DNA of 64,000 nucleotides from Serinibacter arcticus (GTDB taxonomy: Bacteria > Actinomycetota > Actinomycetes > Actinomycetales > Beutenbergiaceae): assembly GCF_003121705.1 (NCBI RefSeq), contig NZ_PYHR01000002.1, forward strand, positions 744,001-808,000. The letters run 5' to 3'. Below, in pieces: positions 43,609 through 52,715 of this stretch. The notes under the pieces are model-generated. The model ran no database searches. It worked only from the letters and a program-made list of their open reading frames with translations, and was not told the DNA's origin. The position numbers and the translations under genes were made by a program. Positions within the stretch are counted from its first letter, which is position 1; each line of letters opens with the position of its first letter.

Positions 43609-44506
43609 CCAGCGTCGAGGTCACGAACCTGACCAAGGACTACTCGCTGCGCACCGGCCTGCGGCGCCAGCACCTGCGCGCCGTCGACGACGTGAGCTTC
43701 GACCTCGTCCCGCGCCGGACCGTGGCGCTCGTGGGCGAGTCGGGTTCGGGCAAGTCGACGATCGCGAAGCTGCTGACCCGGCTCGAGAAGCCCACGTCCG
43801 GCCGGATCGACGTCACGCTCGACGACCGGACGCCCGTGCGCGGATCGGTGTACCGCCGTCACGTGCAGATGGTCTTCCAGGACCCGTTCGCCTCGCTCAA
43901 CCCGTTCCACTCCATCGAGCACCACATCGCGCGACCGCTGCGCATCCACGGCCGCACGCACGGGGCCGAGGAGACGCGCGACCGCGTCGCGCAGATGCTC
44001 GAGAGGGTGAACCTGACGCCGGCCCGCACGTTCATGGAGCGGCGCCCGCACGAGCTGTCGGGGGGTCAGCGCCAGCGGGTGGCGATCGCCCGTGCCCTGG
44101 CGCCCGGCGCCCAGGTGCTGATCGCCGACGAACCCGTCTCGATGCTCGACGTCTCCATCCGGCTCGGCGTGCTCAACCTGATGGCTCGACTCCAGCGGGA
44201 GGACAACCTCGCCGTCCTGTACATCACGCACGATCTCGCCACCGCCCGCCACTTCTCCGACGAGATCCTCGTCCTCTACCGGGGCAGGGTCGTCGAGCGC
44301 GGACCCGCGGACGCCGTCATCCTCGACGCCCACCACGACTACACCAAGCTCCTCGCGATGGCCGCCCCGACCCCGAGCGACTGGGACGGGTCTCGGCCGA
44401 CGAGGTCGAGATCGACCGCTCGCGCATCGACAACTCGCGCTGCTACGACCACCACCTCGGTGAGTGGGTCACGCATTCCGGGGCACCGGCGCTCGTCGCG
44501 TCCTGA
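43605..44506 (+). CDS. Opp-type ABC ATPase (DppF-like), apparent frameshift near 44390
   Basis: This second ATPase has Walker A GESGSGKST, MVFQDPFASLNPFHSIEHHI, signature LSGGQRQRV, Walker B VLIADEPVSMLD, ITHD and a C-terminal HHDYTKLLAMAAP. Near 44388-44391 the frame breaks. The next frame continues VSADEVEIDRSRIDNSRCYD and HHLGEWVTHSG to 44506. One missing G in the GACGGGTC run explains it. Without repair the protein would run to 44528 with a Thr/Ser/Arg-rich nonsense tail. The repaired length is about 300 residues. Confidence 0.85.
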
Positions 44507-44524
44507 CGACGCCGGCCACCAGGG

Positions 44525-45492
44525 ATGACCGTCGAGGGGATCCCGCACCACCTCGCGGCCGAGGTGGCTCGACGACACGGTCTGCGGTGGTCGAGCAGCT
44601 CCGTCCCCGCCTGGACGGGGTTCGTGAACGCCGTCGCCGTCATGCGCACCGACGACGGCGCGACCCACGTGCTGCGCGTCCCGCACTCCGCCGATCACCC
44701 CGGCCTGTCGCCGGCCGACCAGAACTGGGTGCAGCGGCGAGCCGCTGAGGCCGGCGTCCCCTTGCCCCGCGTGCTGGGTCACGGGAGGATCGACGGCGTC
44801 CCGTACCAGGTCCAGGAGTTCGTCGAGGGGACGAGCGGAGCGCTGCTCGTCGACACCCCCGGCGAGATCGAGCTCTGGCGCCGCGCCGGGCGGTGGGCCG
44901 CCCGGATCGCCGAGATCGATCTCGACGGGGCGCCGGACGCGCTGTTCACCCGGTTCGGTCGCGACGCCGACCGTGCCCACCGACGGAACCTCGCCTACCA
45001 CCGCGAGCAGCTCGTGCCGGGTGACCCGCTGCTCGCGCTCGGTGTCTACGAGACGTCCGACGTGCCCCGGTTGCTCGAGCTCCTCGACCACCTCGAGCAC
45101 GACCCCCGCGCACGGGTCTGGTGCACGGGGACCTGGGCCCGCACAACGTCCTGCGACGCCGCGTCGGCGACCGCGCGGAGCTCGTCCTGCTGGACTGGGA
45201 CGGGGCGCACGTGGGCGCCGTCGGCTACGACGACCTCCTGGCGCCCGCCGGGGTGGACGGCCGCGAGCTGCGCACCGGTCGTCCGCCCGCCGTCGTGACC
45301 CGGATCGAGAACGCCTACCGGGAGGGTCTCGCCGCCGCCGGCGGGGTCGTGCTGGAGGACCGCACGCTGAGGAACCTCCGCGTGCTGTCGTGGCTCGACC
45401 TGGCCCGGTGGGCGGTGGACCGCGCTCCCGAGCGACTCGAGGTCCAGGTCCGACTCGCCCGGGAGGCCGTCGCCGCGATCAGGCCGGCGTGA
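44525..45492 (+). CDS. Aminoglycoside phosphotransferase-fold kinase, apparent frameshift near 45118
   Basis: This APH/choline-kinase-fold protein is probably a small-molecule kinase. The N-lobe lies in the first frame (TWVQ-type region, VPYQVQEFVEGTSGALL). The catalytic loop VHGDLGPHNVL and the metal site VLLDWDGAHVGAVGYDDLL are in the next frame, so a single missing C at ~45117 (GGGTCTGG) splits them. The repaired product is about 323 residues. At the end of a sugar importer operon it may phosphorylate an imported sugar rather than an antibiotic, but this is only inferred from position. The last 14 nt overlap the convergent alpha-galactosidase gene. Confidence 0.75.
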
Positions 45493-47581
45493 GGCGAAGC
45501 ACGCGCGCGCTCGCGACGTCCGCCGGGATCGAGTCGTCCACGGTGACCCTGAGGACCCCCTCCGCCGCGTCCCAGTCCGCCGTCCAGCCGTCGAGCGCAC
45601 GGGGGAAGTGGGCGTCGACGGCGACGTCGGTGCCGCGCAGGTGCGGCACGGGCAGCCGGACGATCGCGCCGGCGCCGGGCCGCCGCCACACCGAGAGGTG
45701 ACCACCGTCGGCGTCGCGCAGGCCCAGCGCGACCCACCCGTCCTCCCACCCCGGGAGGCCCAGCGGCCAGAACGGCGTCGAGGTGGCCAGGGTCGGAAGG
45801 AGCGCGCGGTGGGCCGCCACCGCGTCCTGCACGAGGGCGAGCTCGGCCGGCGTCATCACGTTGAGGTAGCCGGAGAGGTACATCCGTCCGAGCACACCGT
45901 TGACCAGCGAGAGCGTGAAGAGCTCCGTCGAGGTGCCGGTGCGCGGGTAGGCCCAGTTGCCCGCCTGCTCCGGCAGGATCGAGGCGGGCGCCGCCGCGGC
46001 GATCGGCGCGTACATCACCGGATCCTGCTGGTCGGACGTGGACTGCAGGTGCAGCCGCGACAGCGTGGCGTAGTCCATCCGCATCGCACCGGAGGCGCAC
46101 GACTCGATCAGCAGCGCCGGGTGCCGCGCCTGGATCTCGTCGATCCAGTCGAGCAGGACCCGGTTGTGCTCCAGGAGACCGTGGCCCGGCGCGATCCCGC
46201 CACGGTCGCTGCCGGGTCCCGTCATCGTGTTGCAGTCCATCTTGATGAACGTGGCGCCGTAGCCCTCCACGAGTCGGTCGACGACCGCGGTGACGTGCCC
46301 GCGCGCCGCGGGGTGACGCAGGTCCAGCAGGTGGCGCCCGTGCTCGGCGAGGCGGATGCCGCCGCGGGAGAAGAAGGCCTCCTCGGGCAGGGTCCTCGCC
46401 AGGGGTGAGTTGACCCCGATCACCTCCGGCTCGAGCCAGAGTCCTGCCGCCATCCCGCGGTCGGTGATCGCGGTCAGCACCTCCTCGAGCCCACCGGGGA
46501 AGCGGTCGGCGGCGGGCAGCCACTCCCCCACCGAGTCCCACCAGGTGCCGTCCGCGTACCAGCCGGCGTCGATGCAGAAGATGTCGACCCCCACCTTCCC
46601 CGCCGCCTCGATGAGTGGAATGAGCTTCGCCGTCGTCGGGTCCCCCATCAACGTGTTCATGTAGTCGTTGAAGACGACCGGCAGGCTTAGGTCCGCCTCA
46701 CGCTGCCGACGGATACCTCGCCGGTGGGCCGTCAGCGTGCCGAACGCGTCGTCCGCGCCGCCCCGCACCACGGCGACCCCGACGGCGGGCGTCACGAACG
46801 TCTCGCCGGCGGTGAGCCGGACCGACCACTGGTGCTCGGCGTCGGTGGGACCCGAGGCGAGCACGTAGAGGCTCGTGCGGGTCTCACCGATCTCGTGCAG
46901 CCAGGGTCCGTTGTGCTCCACCTGGAAGCCCATGGCGTAGTCGGAGGACCGGGAGGTGACGACGGCGGTGGGCAGCGCCTCGCCCGTCGACCACGACCCC
47001 CGATTCGTCAGGTGGTAGCGACTGCGGGGCGCGTGGTGCTGCAGCTCACGATCGATCCTCGCGAGGCCCACCTCCCGCAGCGGACGGGTGCTCCACCGGC
47101 TCTCGGCGACCCAGTCGTTCGCCCCCGCCACGAGGTCGAGATCCTCCACCTCGGCCCCGGAGTCGGGCAGAACGGCGCCGGTGGCGAACGAGGAGACGAA
47201 GTCGAGCACGACATCGCCCTCGCCCTGGCCCGCGGTTCGGGTGACCTCGGTCCAGGTCCGCACGGAGTCGGGCGACGTCGTCTCGACGACGCTGCGCACG
47301 TCCAGCCCCAGGGTGGGCTCGTGCTGTCGGACGGTGAGGCGGTCGCCCTCGACGTCGTGCCCCACGTACCGCAACGACCGCCCGAGGACCGTGTCGACGT
47401 GGCGGAAGCCGCCGGGGAATCGACCGTGGCCGAAGGCGGAGAGCTCCACGAGGGGCTGGTCCGTCTCCGCGGGGCCGTCCGCTCCCCCGCGGGGCAGCAT
47501 CGAGCAGAGCCGGACGGGGTCGTTGTCACCCCCGGCGAACGCGAGGACGAGCGATCCGGACGACCAGGTGAACTCGGGCAC
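45479..47581 (-). CDS. Second alpha-galactosidase (GH36-like)
   Basis: This 700-residue cytoplasmic enzyme is distinct from the one at 33215-35359. The beta-sandwich N domain is followed by a barrel with IFCIDAGWYADGTWWDSVG, WLEPEVIGVNSPL, the nucleophile region FIKMDCNTMTG, SCASGAMRMDYATLSR and the acid/base QSTSDQQDP. The GTG start at 47581 has GGAG upstream. It is convergent with the importer operon and has its own promoter region (47582-47800), where no clear ROK site was found. It likely serves different alpha-galactosides or linkages. Confidence 0.88.
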   Translation of the reverse strand: MPEFTWSSGSLVLAFAGGDNDPVRLCSMLPRGGADGPAETDQPLVELSAFGHGRFPGGFRHVDTVLGRSLRYVGHDVEGDRLTVRQHEPTLGLDVRSVVETTSPDSVRTWTEVTRTAGQGEGDVVLDFVSSFATGAVLPDSGAEVEDLDLVAGANDWVAESRWSTRPLREVGLARIDRELQHHAPRSRYHLTNRGSWSTGEALPTAVVTSRSSDYAMGFQVEHNGPWLHEIGETRTSLYVLASGPTDAEHQWSVRLTAGETFVTPAVGVAVVRGGADDAFGTLTAHRRGIRRQREADLSLPVVFNDYMNTLMGDPTTAKLIPLIEAAGKVGVDIFCIDAGWYADGTWWDSVGEWLPAADRFPGGLEEVLTAITDRGMAAGLWLEPEVIGVNSPLARTLPEEAFFSRGGIRLAEHGRHLLDLRHPAARGHVTAVVDRLVEGYGATFIKMDCNTMTGPGSDRGGIAPGHGLLEHNRVLLDWIDEIQARHPALLIESCASGAMRMDYATLSRLHLQSTSDQQDPVMYAPIAAAAPASILPEQAGNWAYPRTGTSTELFTLSLVNGVLGRMYLSGYLNVMTPAELALVQDAVAAHRALLPTLATSTPFWPLGLPGWEDGWVALGLRDADGGHLSVWRRPGAGAIVRLPVPHLRGTDVAVDAHFPRALDGWTADWDAAEGVLRVTVDDSIPADVASARVLRLTPA

Positions 47582-47800
47582 AGCGACTCCATCGACGCGG
47601 CGGGCAGTGTTTCTCTACCACCGTAACAAAGTCGGGTCGCAACTACGCGCGAGCGCGAGACAGCCCGACCGACGACCGCCCCAGCGGCACGTCAATCCAC
47701 ACGAGCGGCGATCCAAGGGTGATGCGAGCGACCGCACCGGCCTGACCAGCACCGATGCCGCGAGGCACGCTCAGGAACCGAGTCGTGCCGCTGGAGTGGT

Positions 47801-48691
47801 TCAGGGTGCGGCTCGATCGGTCGTAGCCGACCGCGATTCCGTCCGCGCCAGGTTCGCGAGCAGCTGGAGCCGCTCCTGGGCCGCCGATCCCGGCGCCGCG
47901 GAGAACACGACGAGCTGGAGCCCCCGCCCCGAGGCGAGGTCCAGCACCTCGAACGTGAGGTCGAGGTCGCCGACCTCGGGGTGGTGGACCCTCTTCAGCC
48001 CGGTGCTGTGCCGTCGGACGTCGTGGGCTCCCCAGAGGGTGCGGAACAGGTCGGAGCGCGTGGAGAGCTCGCCGACGAGGTCGCTCAGCTGCCGGTCGTA
48101 CGGGGAGCGGCCGGCCTCGGCCCGCAGCACAGCCACGATCTGCCGCGTCTGGTCGTCCCAGTCCCGGTAGAACTCCTGCGCCCGCGGGTCGAGGAAGAGG
48201 AAGCGTGCGGCGTTGGCGGGCGAGGGGCGGTCGTCGTCGAGCATCACCGAGAAGAGCGCGCGTCCGAGCTCGTTCGTGGCCACGGCGTCGAGGCGGCCGT
48301 TCTGGACGAAGACCGGCACCGTCGACATCGCGTCGATCGTCTGCCGCAGCCCGGGGGTGAGCTGCGCCGGGCGCACCGTCCGCGCGCGCTGACGCGGGTG
48401 AGCGCCCGCGTTGGCGGCGCGGACGAGGTCGTGCAGGTGCGCGTGCTCGGCGTCGTCGAGCTGCAGCGCACGACTCACGCCGTCGATCACCGCCTCCGAG
48501 ACGCCGCCCGCGTTCCCCCGCTCGAGCCGCTTGTAGTACTCCGCGCTCATCCCGGCCACGAGCGCCACCTCCTCGCGGCGCAGACCCGGCACACGACGTC
48601 GACCGCCGAAGTCCGGCAGACCGACCTGGGCGGGGGTGAGCTTCGCGCGACGCGTCGTGAGGAATTCGCTGATCGCGTCGTGGGTGGCCAT
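47801..48691 (-). CDS. XRE-family regulator with MmyB-like ligand domain
   Basis: This 296-residue regulator has an N-terminal helix-turn-helix (RREEVALVAGMSAEYYKRLERGN, about 35-60) and a ~180-residue C-terminal domain of the MmyB-like type (FLFLDPRAQEFYRDWDDQTR, then RHSTGLKRVHHPEVGDLDL). Such regulators are common in actinobacteria and typically control a divergent oxidoreductase gene. Here it diverges from an aldo/keto reductase with 144 nt between starts. The ligand is unknown. Confidence 0.87.
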   Translation of the reverse strand: MATHDAISEFLTTRRAKLTPAQVGLPDFGGRRRVPGLRREEVALVAGMSAEYYKRLERGNAGGVSEAVIDGVSRALQLDDAEHAHLHDLVRAANAGAHPRQRARTVRPAQLTPGLRQTIDAMSTVPVFVQNGRLDAVATNELGRALFSVMLDDDRPSPANAARFLFLDPRAQEFYRDWDDQTRQIVAVLRAEAGRSPYDRQLSDLVGELSTRSDLFRTLWGAHDVRRHSTGLKRVHHPEVGDLDLTFEVLDLASGRGLQLVVFSAAPGSAAQERLQLLANLARTESRSATTDRAAP

Positions 48692-48835
48692 GGCAAGGAA
48701 ACTACGCCACCTCCCGACCCCGAGAGGGTCCCTGCTGGGGCACCCGTCGACAGGGCCACGCGCCCCTGGCGAAAGGCGCGTTGACTCGGGACGTCAGCCA
48801 CCGACCGCGTGGCCGGACAGGGAGGAACCAGCACC

Positions 48836-49825
<990 letters not shown>

Positions 49826-49931
49826 CGCACCGCTCGGTCGGGGACAGCTCGGCCGGGGACGAAGGCGTCGACCGGACCCGGCCGGGCTCGGAGCGGTCGC
49901 GGGAACCGGGGTCGCCACCTAGCGTGGACGG

Positions 49932-50402
49932 ATGACGGAGACGGTCGCGCGAAACCGACCCCCGCCCTGGTGGATGGTCGTGCTCCTGGTCCTGTACGCC
50001 GCGATGTTCACCAACTACGCGACGCTCTGGATCGAGGTCCCGTGGTTCGTGGCGGCGCCGATCGTCGCCGTCGTGCTCGGGTCGCTGGCCTGGTTCGCCG
50101 TGGCGTCGACCGCGACGTCGCTCGTGGTGGCGCCGGAGGCGCTGCACGTGCGGCGCCGGTTGCGTCCGCTGGAGATCCGACGCGATGAGATCGTCGCGGT
50201 CCACGGCGACATCCCGAACCGTCCGCGGTGGTCGGGCCGCGTGATCGTCGTGACCACCGACGGCTCCCACAGGATCCCCGCGTTCTCGGAGCCCGCCGTC
50301 GGGGAGATCATCGAGCGGCTGCAGGAGTGGTCGGGGCGGGGCGAGCCGGAGCCCGCCCCGGCGCGTCCGTCGGAGGACGGCGACGGCGACGGGGCGGGCT
50401 GA
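49932..50402 (+). CDS. Small membrane protein with PH-like domain
   Basis: In this 156-residue protein two hydrophobic helices (about 13-30 and 35-57) are followed by a short beta domain, ALHVRRRLRPLEIRRDEIVA and VIVVTTDGSHRIPAFSEP. This resembles the bacterial PH / DUF-type domains placed after two membrane helices. An acidic Pro/Glu/Asp tail ends the protein. It stands alone between the aldo/keto reductase and a convergent SDR gene. Function is unknown. Confidence 0.65.
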   Translation: MTETVARNRPPPWWMVVLLVLYAAMFTNYATLWIEVPWFVAAPIVAVVLGSLAWFAVASTATSLVVAPEALHVRRRLRPLEIRRDEIVAVHGDIPNRPRWSGRVIVVTTDGSHRIPAFSEPAVGEIIERLQEWSGRGEPEPAPARPSEDGDGDGAG

Positions 50403-50426
50403 ATCGCTCCCCGCCGACCGCTGGGC

Positions 50427-51092
50427 TCAGCGCGGCCCGGTCGACCGGGCGACGTCGAGCGCCGCCTGCGCGACCGGCGTGTCCCCGTCGGTCAGCTCGA
50501 CGATCGTGCGGGACAGCGCCGGCTCGTGCAGCGCAGCGTCGATGAAGGCCGCGACGTTGTCCCGTCGCACGACGCCGTAGTCGATCGCCAGGCCGGCGGT
50601 CACGCGGCCGTCGCCGCTCTCGTCGCTCAGGATCCCCGGTCGGACGACGAGCCAGTCGAGGTCGGTGCCGACGAGGTGGACGTCCGCCGCCTTCTTGACC
50701 CGCATGTAGTGCTCGAACCCCTCCCCGAGCTCTCTGTCGCGCTCGGACTCGGGGAAGGCGGAGACCAGGACGAACCGCGTCGCGCCGGCACGGATCGCCG
50801 CCTCGGCGGCCTTCTCCACACCTCGGCCGTCGATCAGCGTCGTCATCTCGGCGCCGGTCCCGTGCGCCCCGGCCGAGAACACGACGGCGTCGTGGCCGGC
50901 GATCTTCTCGGCGAGAGCCTCGACCGAGTCCTCGACGAGGTCGCCCCGGACCGCGCTCGCCCCGGTCTCCTCGATGGTCGACGCCTGCTCCGCCCGGCGG
51001 TGCATGCCGGTGACGACGTCACCGCGGGCGGTCAGCAGACGGGACAGACGCGCTCCGACGCCGCCGGCGGCGCCGATCTGGAAGATCTTCAC
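50427..51092 (-). CDS. NAD(P)H-binding SDR/NmrA-like protein
   Basis: This 221-residue atypical short-chain dehydrogenase has the Rossmann motif IGAAGGVGARLSRLLTARGD, then AVVFSAGAHG and TRFVLVSAFPES. The catalytic Tyr/Lys may be EHYMRVKKAAD (YxxxK). Relatives act as NADPH sensors or epimerase-like enzymes. It follows the Old Yellow Enzyme gene by 27 nt on the same strand, so it is likely co-regulated by the divergent ArsR protein. Confidence 0.85.
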   Translation of the reverse strand: MKIFQIGAAGGVGARLSRLLTARGDVVTGMHRRAEQASTIEETGASAVRGDLVEDSVEALAEKIAGHDAVVFSAGAHGTGAEMTTLIDGRGVEKAAEAAIRAGATRFVLVSAFPESERDRELGEGFEHYMRVKKAADVHLVGTDLDWLVVRPGILSDESGDGRVTAGLAIDYGVVRRDNVAAFIDAALHEPALSRTIVELTDGDTPVAQAALDVARSTGPR

Positions 51093-51119
51093 GGGTGTGC
51101 TCCTTCTCGTGCGGTCGGA

Positions 51120-52211
51120 TCAGAGGGCGTAGTCGTACTGGACGAGGTAGCGGCGCGCCCGGTCCAGCTCGGTCGCGGCGTCGTTGGCCCACGACGGGTC
51201 CCGGAGCAGCGCGCGCCCGACGAACACCGCCTCGGCCTGCTCGGAGGCGACGAGCTCGGCGGCCCACGCCGCGTCGTCGATGCGACCCACGGCCGCCACC
51301 GCCACGCCCGCCTCGGCCCTGACGCGAGCCGTCAGCGCCGTCTGGTAGTCGCGTCGCGACGGGATCGGTGCCGGCAGCAGACCGCCGGAGGAGCCGTCGA
51401 TGAGGTCGACGCCGCGCTCACCGGCCCACCGGGCGAGCTGGACCGTGTCGGCCACCGTCCAGCCCTCGCGCTCGTGCGAGGGGTCCTCGCTGATCCAGTC
51501 CGTGGTCGACACCCGCATCAGGATCGGGCGGTCCTGCGGCCACACGGCGCGCACGGCGTCGACGACCTCGAGCACGATCCGGGCCCGGTTCTCCAGGCTC
51601 CCGCCGTAGTGGTCCTCACGACCGTTCGAGGCCGGCGACAGGAAGGAGTGCAGGAGGTAGCCGTGCGCCGCGTGGATCTCGACGACCTCGAACCCCGCCT
51701 CCAGCGCGCGGGTGGCACTCGCGGCGAACGAGGCCACGACGTCGCGGATGTCCTCGACCGTCAGCTCCCGGGGCACCGGGTAGCCGGGGAAGGCGTCGGG
51801 GCTCGCCCCGACCGACGGCCAGCCGTGATCCGCCTCGTCGACCGGGCCGCCGCCGCGCCAGGGGCGGTCCACGGACGCCTTCCGCCCGGCGTGGGCCAGC
51901 TGGACGCCCGGCACCGCACCGCCGTCGGCGATCACCCTCGCGAGCCGTGCGAAGTCGGCCACCTGGCCGTCCTCCCACAGCCCGAGGTCGTAGGGCGAGA
52001 TGCGGCCGTCGGCGGTGACCCCCGTGGCCTCGACCATCACGAGCCCCACGCCGCCGGCCGCCCTGGCGCCGTAGTGGGCCAGGTGGAAGTCGGTCGGGCG
52101 CCCGGCTCGCGCCGGGTCGGGCTCGGCGGAGTAGGTGCACATGGGAGACATCCAGATCCGGTTGGGGATCTCCAGGCCTCGGAGCTGCAGGGGGTCGAAC
52201 AACGTCGGCAC
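51120..52211 (-). CDS. Old Yellow Enzyme-family NADH:flavin oxidoreductase (YqjM-like)
   Basis: This 363-residue FMN-dependent ene-reductase would reduce alpha,beta-unsaturated carbonyls and electrophiles. The N-terminal IPNRIWMSPMCTYSA carries the YqjM-class Cys. VQLAHAGRKAS has the ligand-binding His, EIHAAHGYLLHSFLSPASN (about 180-200) provides the second conserved His pair region, and GRALLRDPSW is the C-terminal FMN phosphate site. The GTG start at 52211 lies 17 nt from the palindrome at 52229-52250. It is first in a two-gene operon with the SDR gene. Confidence 0.93.
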   Translation of the reverse strand: MPTLFDPLQLRGLEIPNRIWMSPMCTYSAEPDPARAGRPTDFHLAHYGARAAGGVGLVMVEATGVTADGRISPYDLGLWEDGQVADFARLARVIADGGAVPGVQLAHAGRKASVDRPWRGGGPVDEADHGWPSVGASPDAFPGYPVPRELTVEDIRDVVASFAASATRALEAGFEVVEIHAAHGYLLHSFLSPASNGREDHYGGSLENRARIVLEVVDAVRAVWPQDRPILMRVSTTDWISEDPSHEREGWTVADTVQLARWAGERGVDLIDGSSGGLLPAPIPSRRDYQTALTARVRAEAGVAVAAVGRIDDAAWAAELVASEQAEAVFVGRALLRDPSWANDAATELDRARRYLVQYDYAL

Positions 52212-52228
52212 GGGCCGAACTCCTCTCT

Positions 52229-52268
52229 TAGTACGACCTCTGTCGTACTACGACGGCGATCGTACGAT
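52229..52268. promoter_or_regulatory. Two palindromes between the OYE operon and the ArsR gene
   Basis: TAGTACGAC (52229-52237) and GTCGTACTA (52242-52250) form a perfect 9-bp inverted repeat with a 4-bp spacer. A second palindrome, ATCGTACGAT, lies at 52259-52268. Both share the core CGTAC and are likely operator copies for the ArsR regulator acting on both promoters. Confidence 0.75.
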
Positions 52269-52310
52269 AGGGTCGTCGCGCTGTCCAGCGACGAGGAGAG
52301 GTGGCCGCCC

Positions 52311-52643
52311 GTGCGAACGCTCGCGCATCCGGAGCCCGAGGAGATCGAGCTCGACACCGTGCTGTCGGCTCTCGCCGATCCCGTCCGACGTCGGATCGTC
52401 AGGCAGCTGGCCGACGGTCACGACGACCAGGCCTGCATCGCCTTCGAGCTCCCCGTCAGCAAGTCGACCTCCACCCACCACTTCCGCGTCCTGCGCGAGG
52501 CGGGCGTGATCGAGCAGCGCTACCGGGGCACCTCGATCCTCAACGGGCTGCGGGACGCCGACCTCGAGGCGCGCTTCCCCGGCCTCCTGCCCTCGATCCT
52601 GCAGGCGGCGCGGTCGGAGACGTCCGCGAGTTCCTCCGCCTGA
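52311..52643 (+). CDS. ArsR-family regulator divergent from the OYE gene
   Basis: This 110-residue winged-helix regulator shows LSALADPVRRRIVRQL at the N terminus and a recognition region ELPVSKSTSTHHFRVLREAG (about 49-68). It lacks an alpha-5 metal site. A single Cys in DDQACIAF just before the recognition helix could be a redox or electrophile sensor, as in other cysteine-based repressors of ene-reductases. The GTG at 52311 follows GAGGAGAGG. Two palindromes upstream likely bind it. Confidence 0.85.
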   Translation: MRTLAHPEPEEIELDTVLSALADPVRRRIVRQLADGHDDQACIAFELPVSKSTSTHHFRVLREAGVIEQRYRGTSILNGLRDADLEARFPGLLPSILQAARSETSASSSA

Positions 52644-52666
52644 CAGCACGACCGCCGGGGACGCGT

Positions 52667-52704
52667 GATCCCCGCACCCCCGACGAACCGGGGGTGCGGG
52701 GATC
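52667..52704. terminator. Bidirectional hairpin between convergent genes
   Basis: GATCCCCGCACCCCC and GGGGGTGCGGGGATC form a perfect 15-bp stem with an 8-nt loop, between the ArsR gene (plus) and the lamin-tail/SLH gene (minus). Confidence 0.8.
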
Positions 52705-52715
52705 GGCGGACGGGC

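Noticed and set aside
44525-45492. Antibiotic-resistance aminoglycoside phosphotransferase
   Set aside because: The fold is shared by many small-molecule kinases; its place in a sugar importer operon argues against naming it a resistance gene.
47582-47800. ROK-type operator upstream of the second alpha-galactosidase
   Set aside because: Only a weak TTAC...GTAG similarity is present, far below the 14/18 match of the two better sites.
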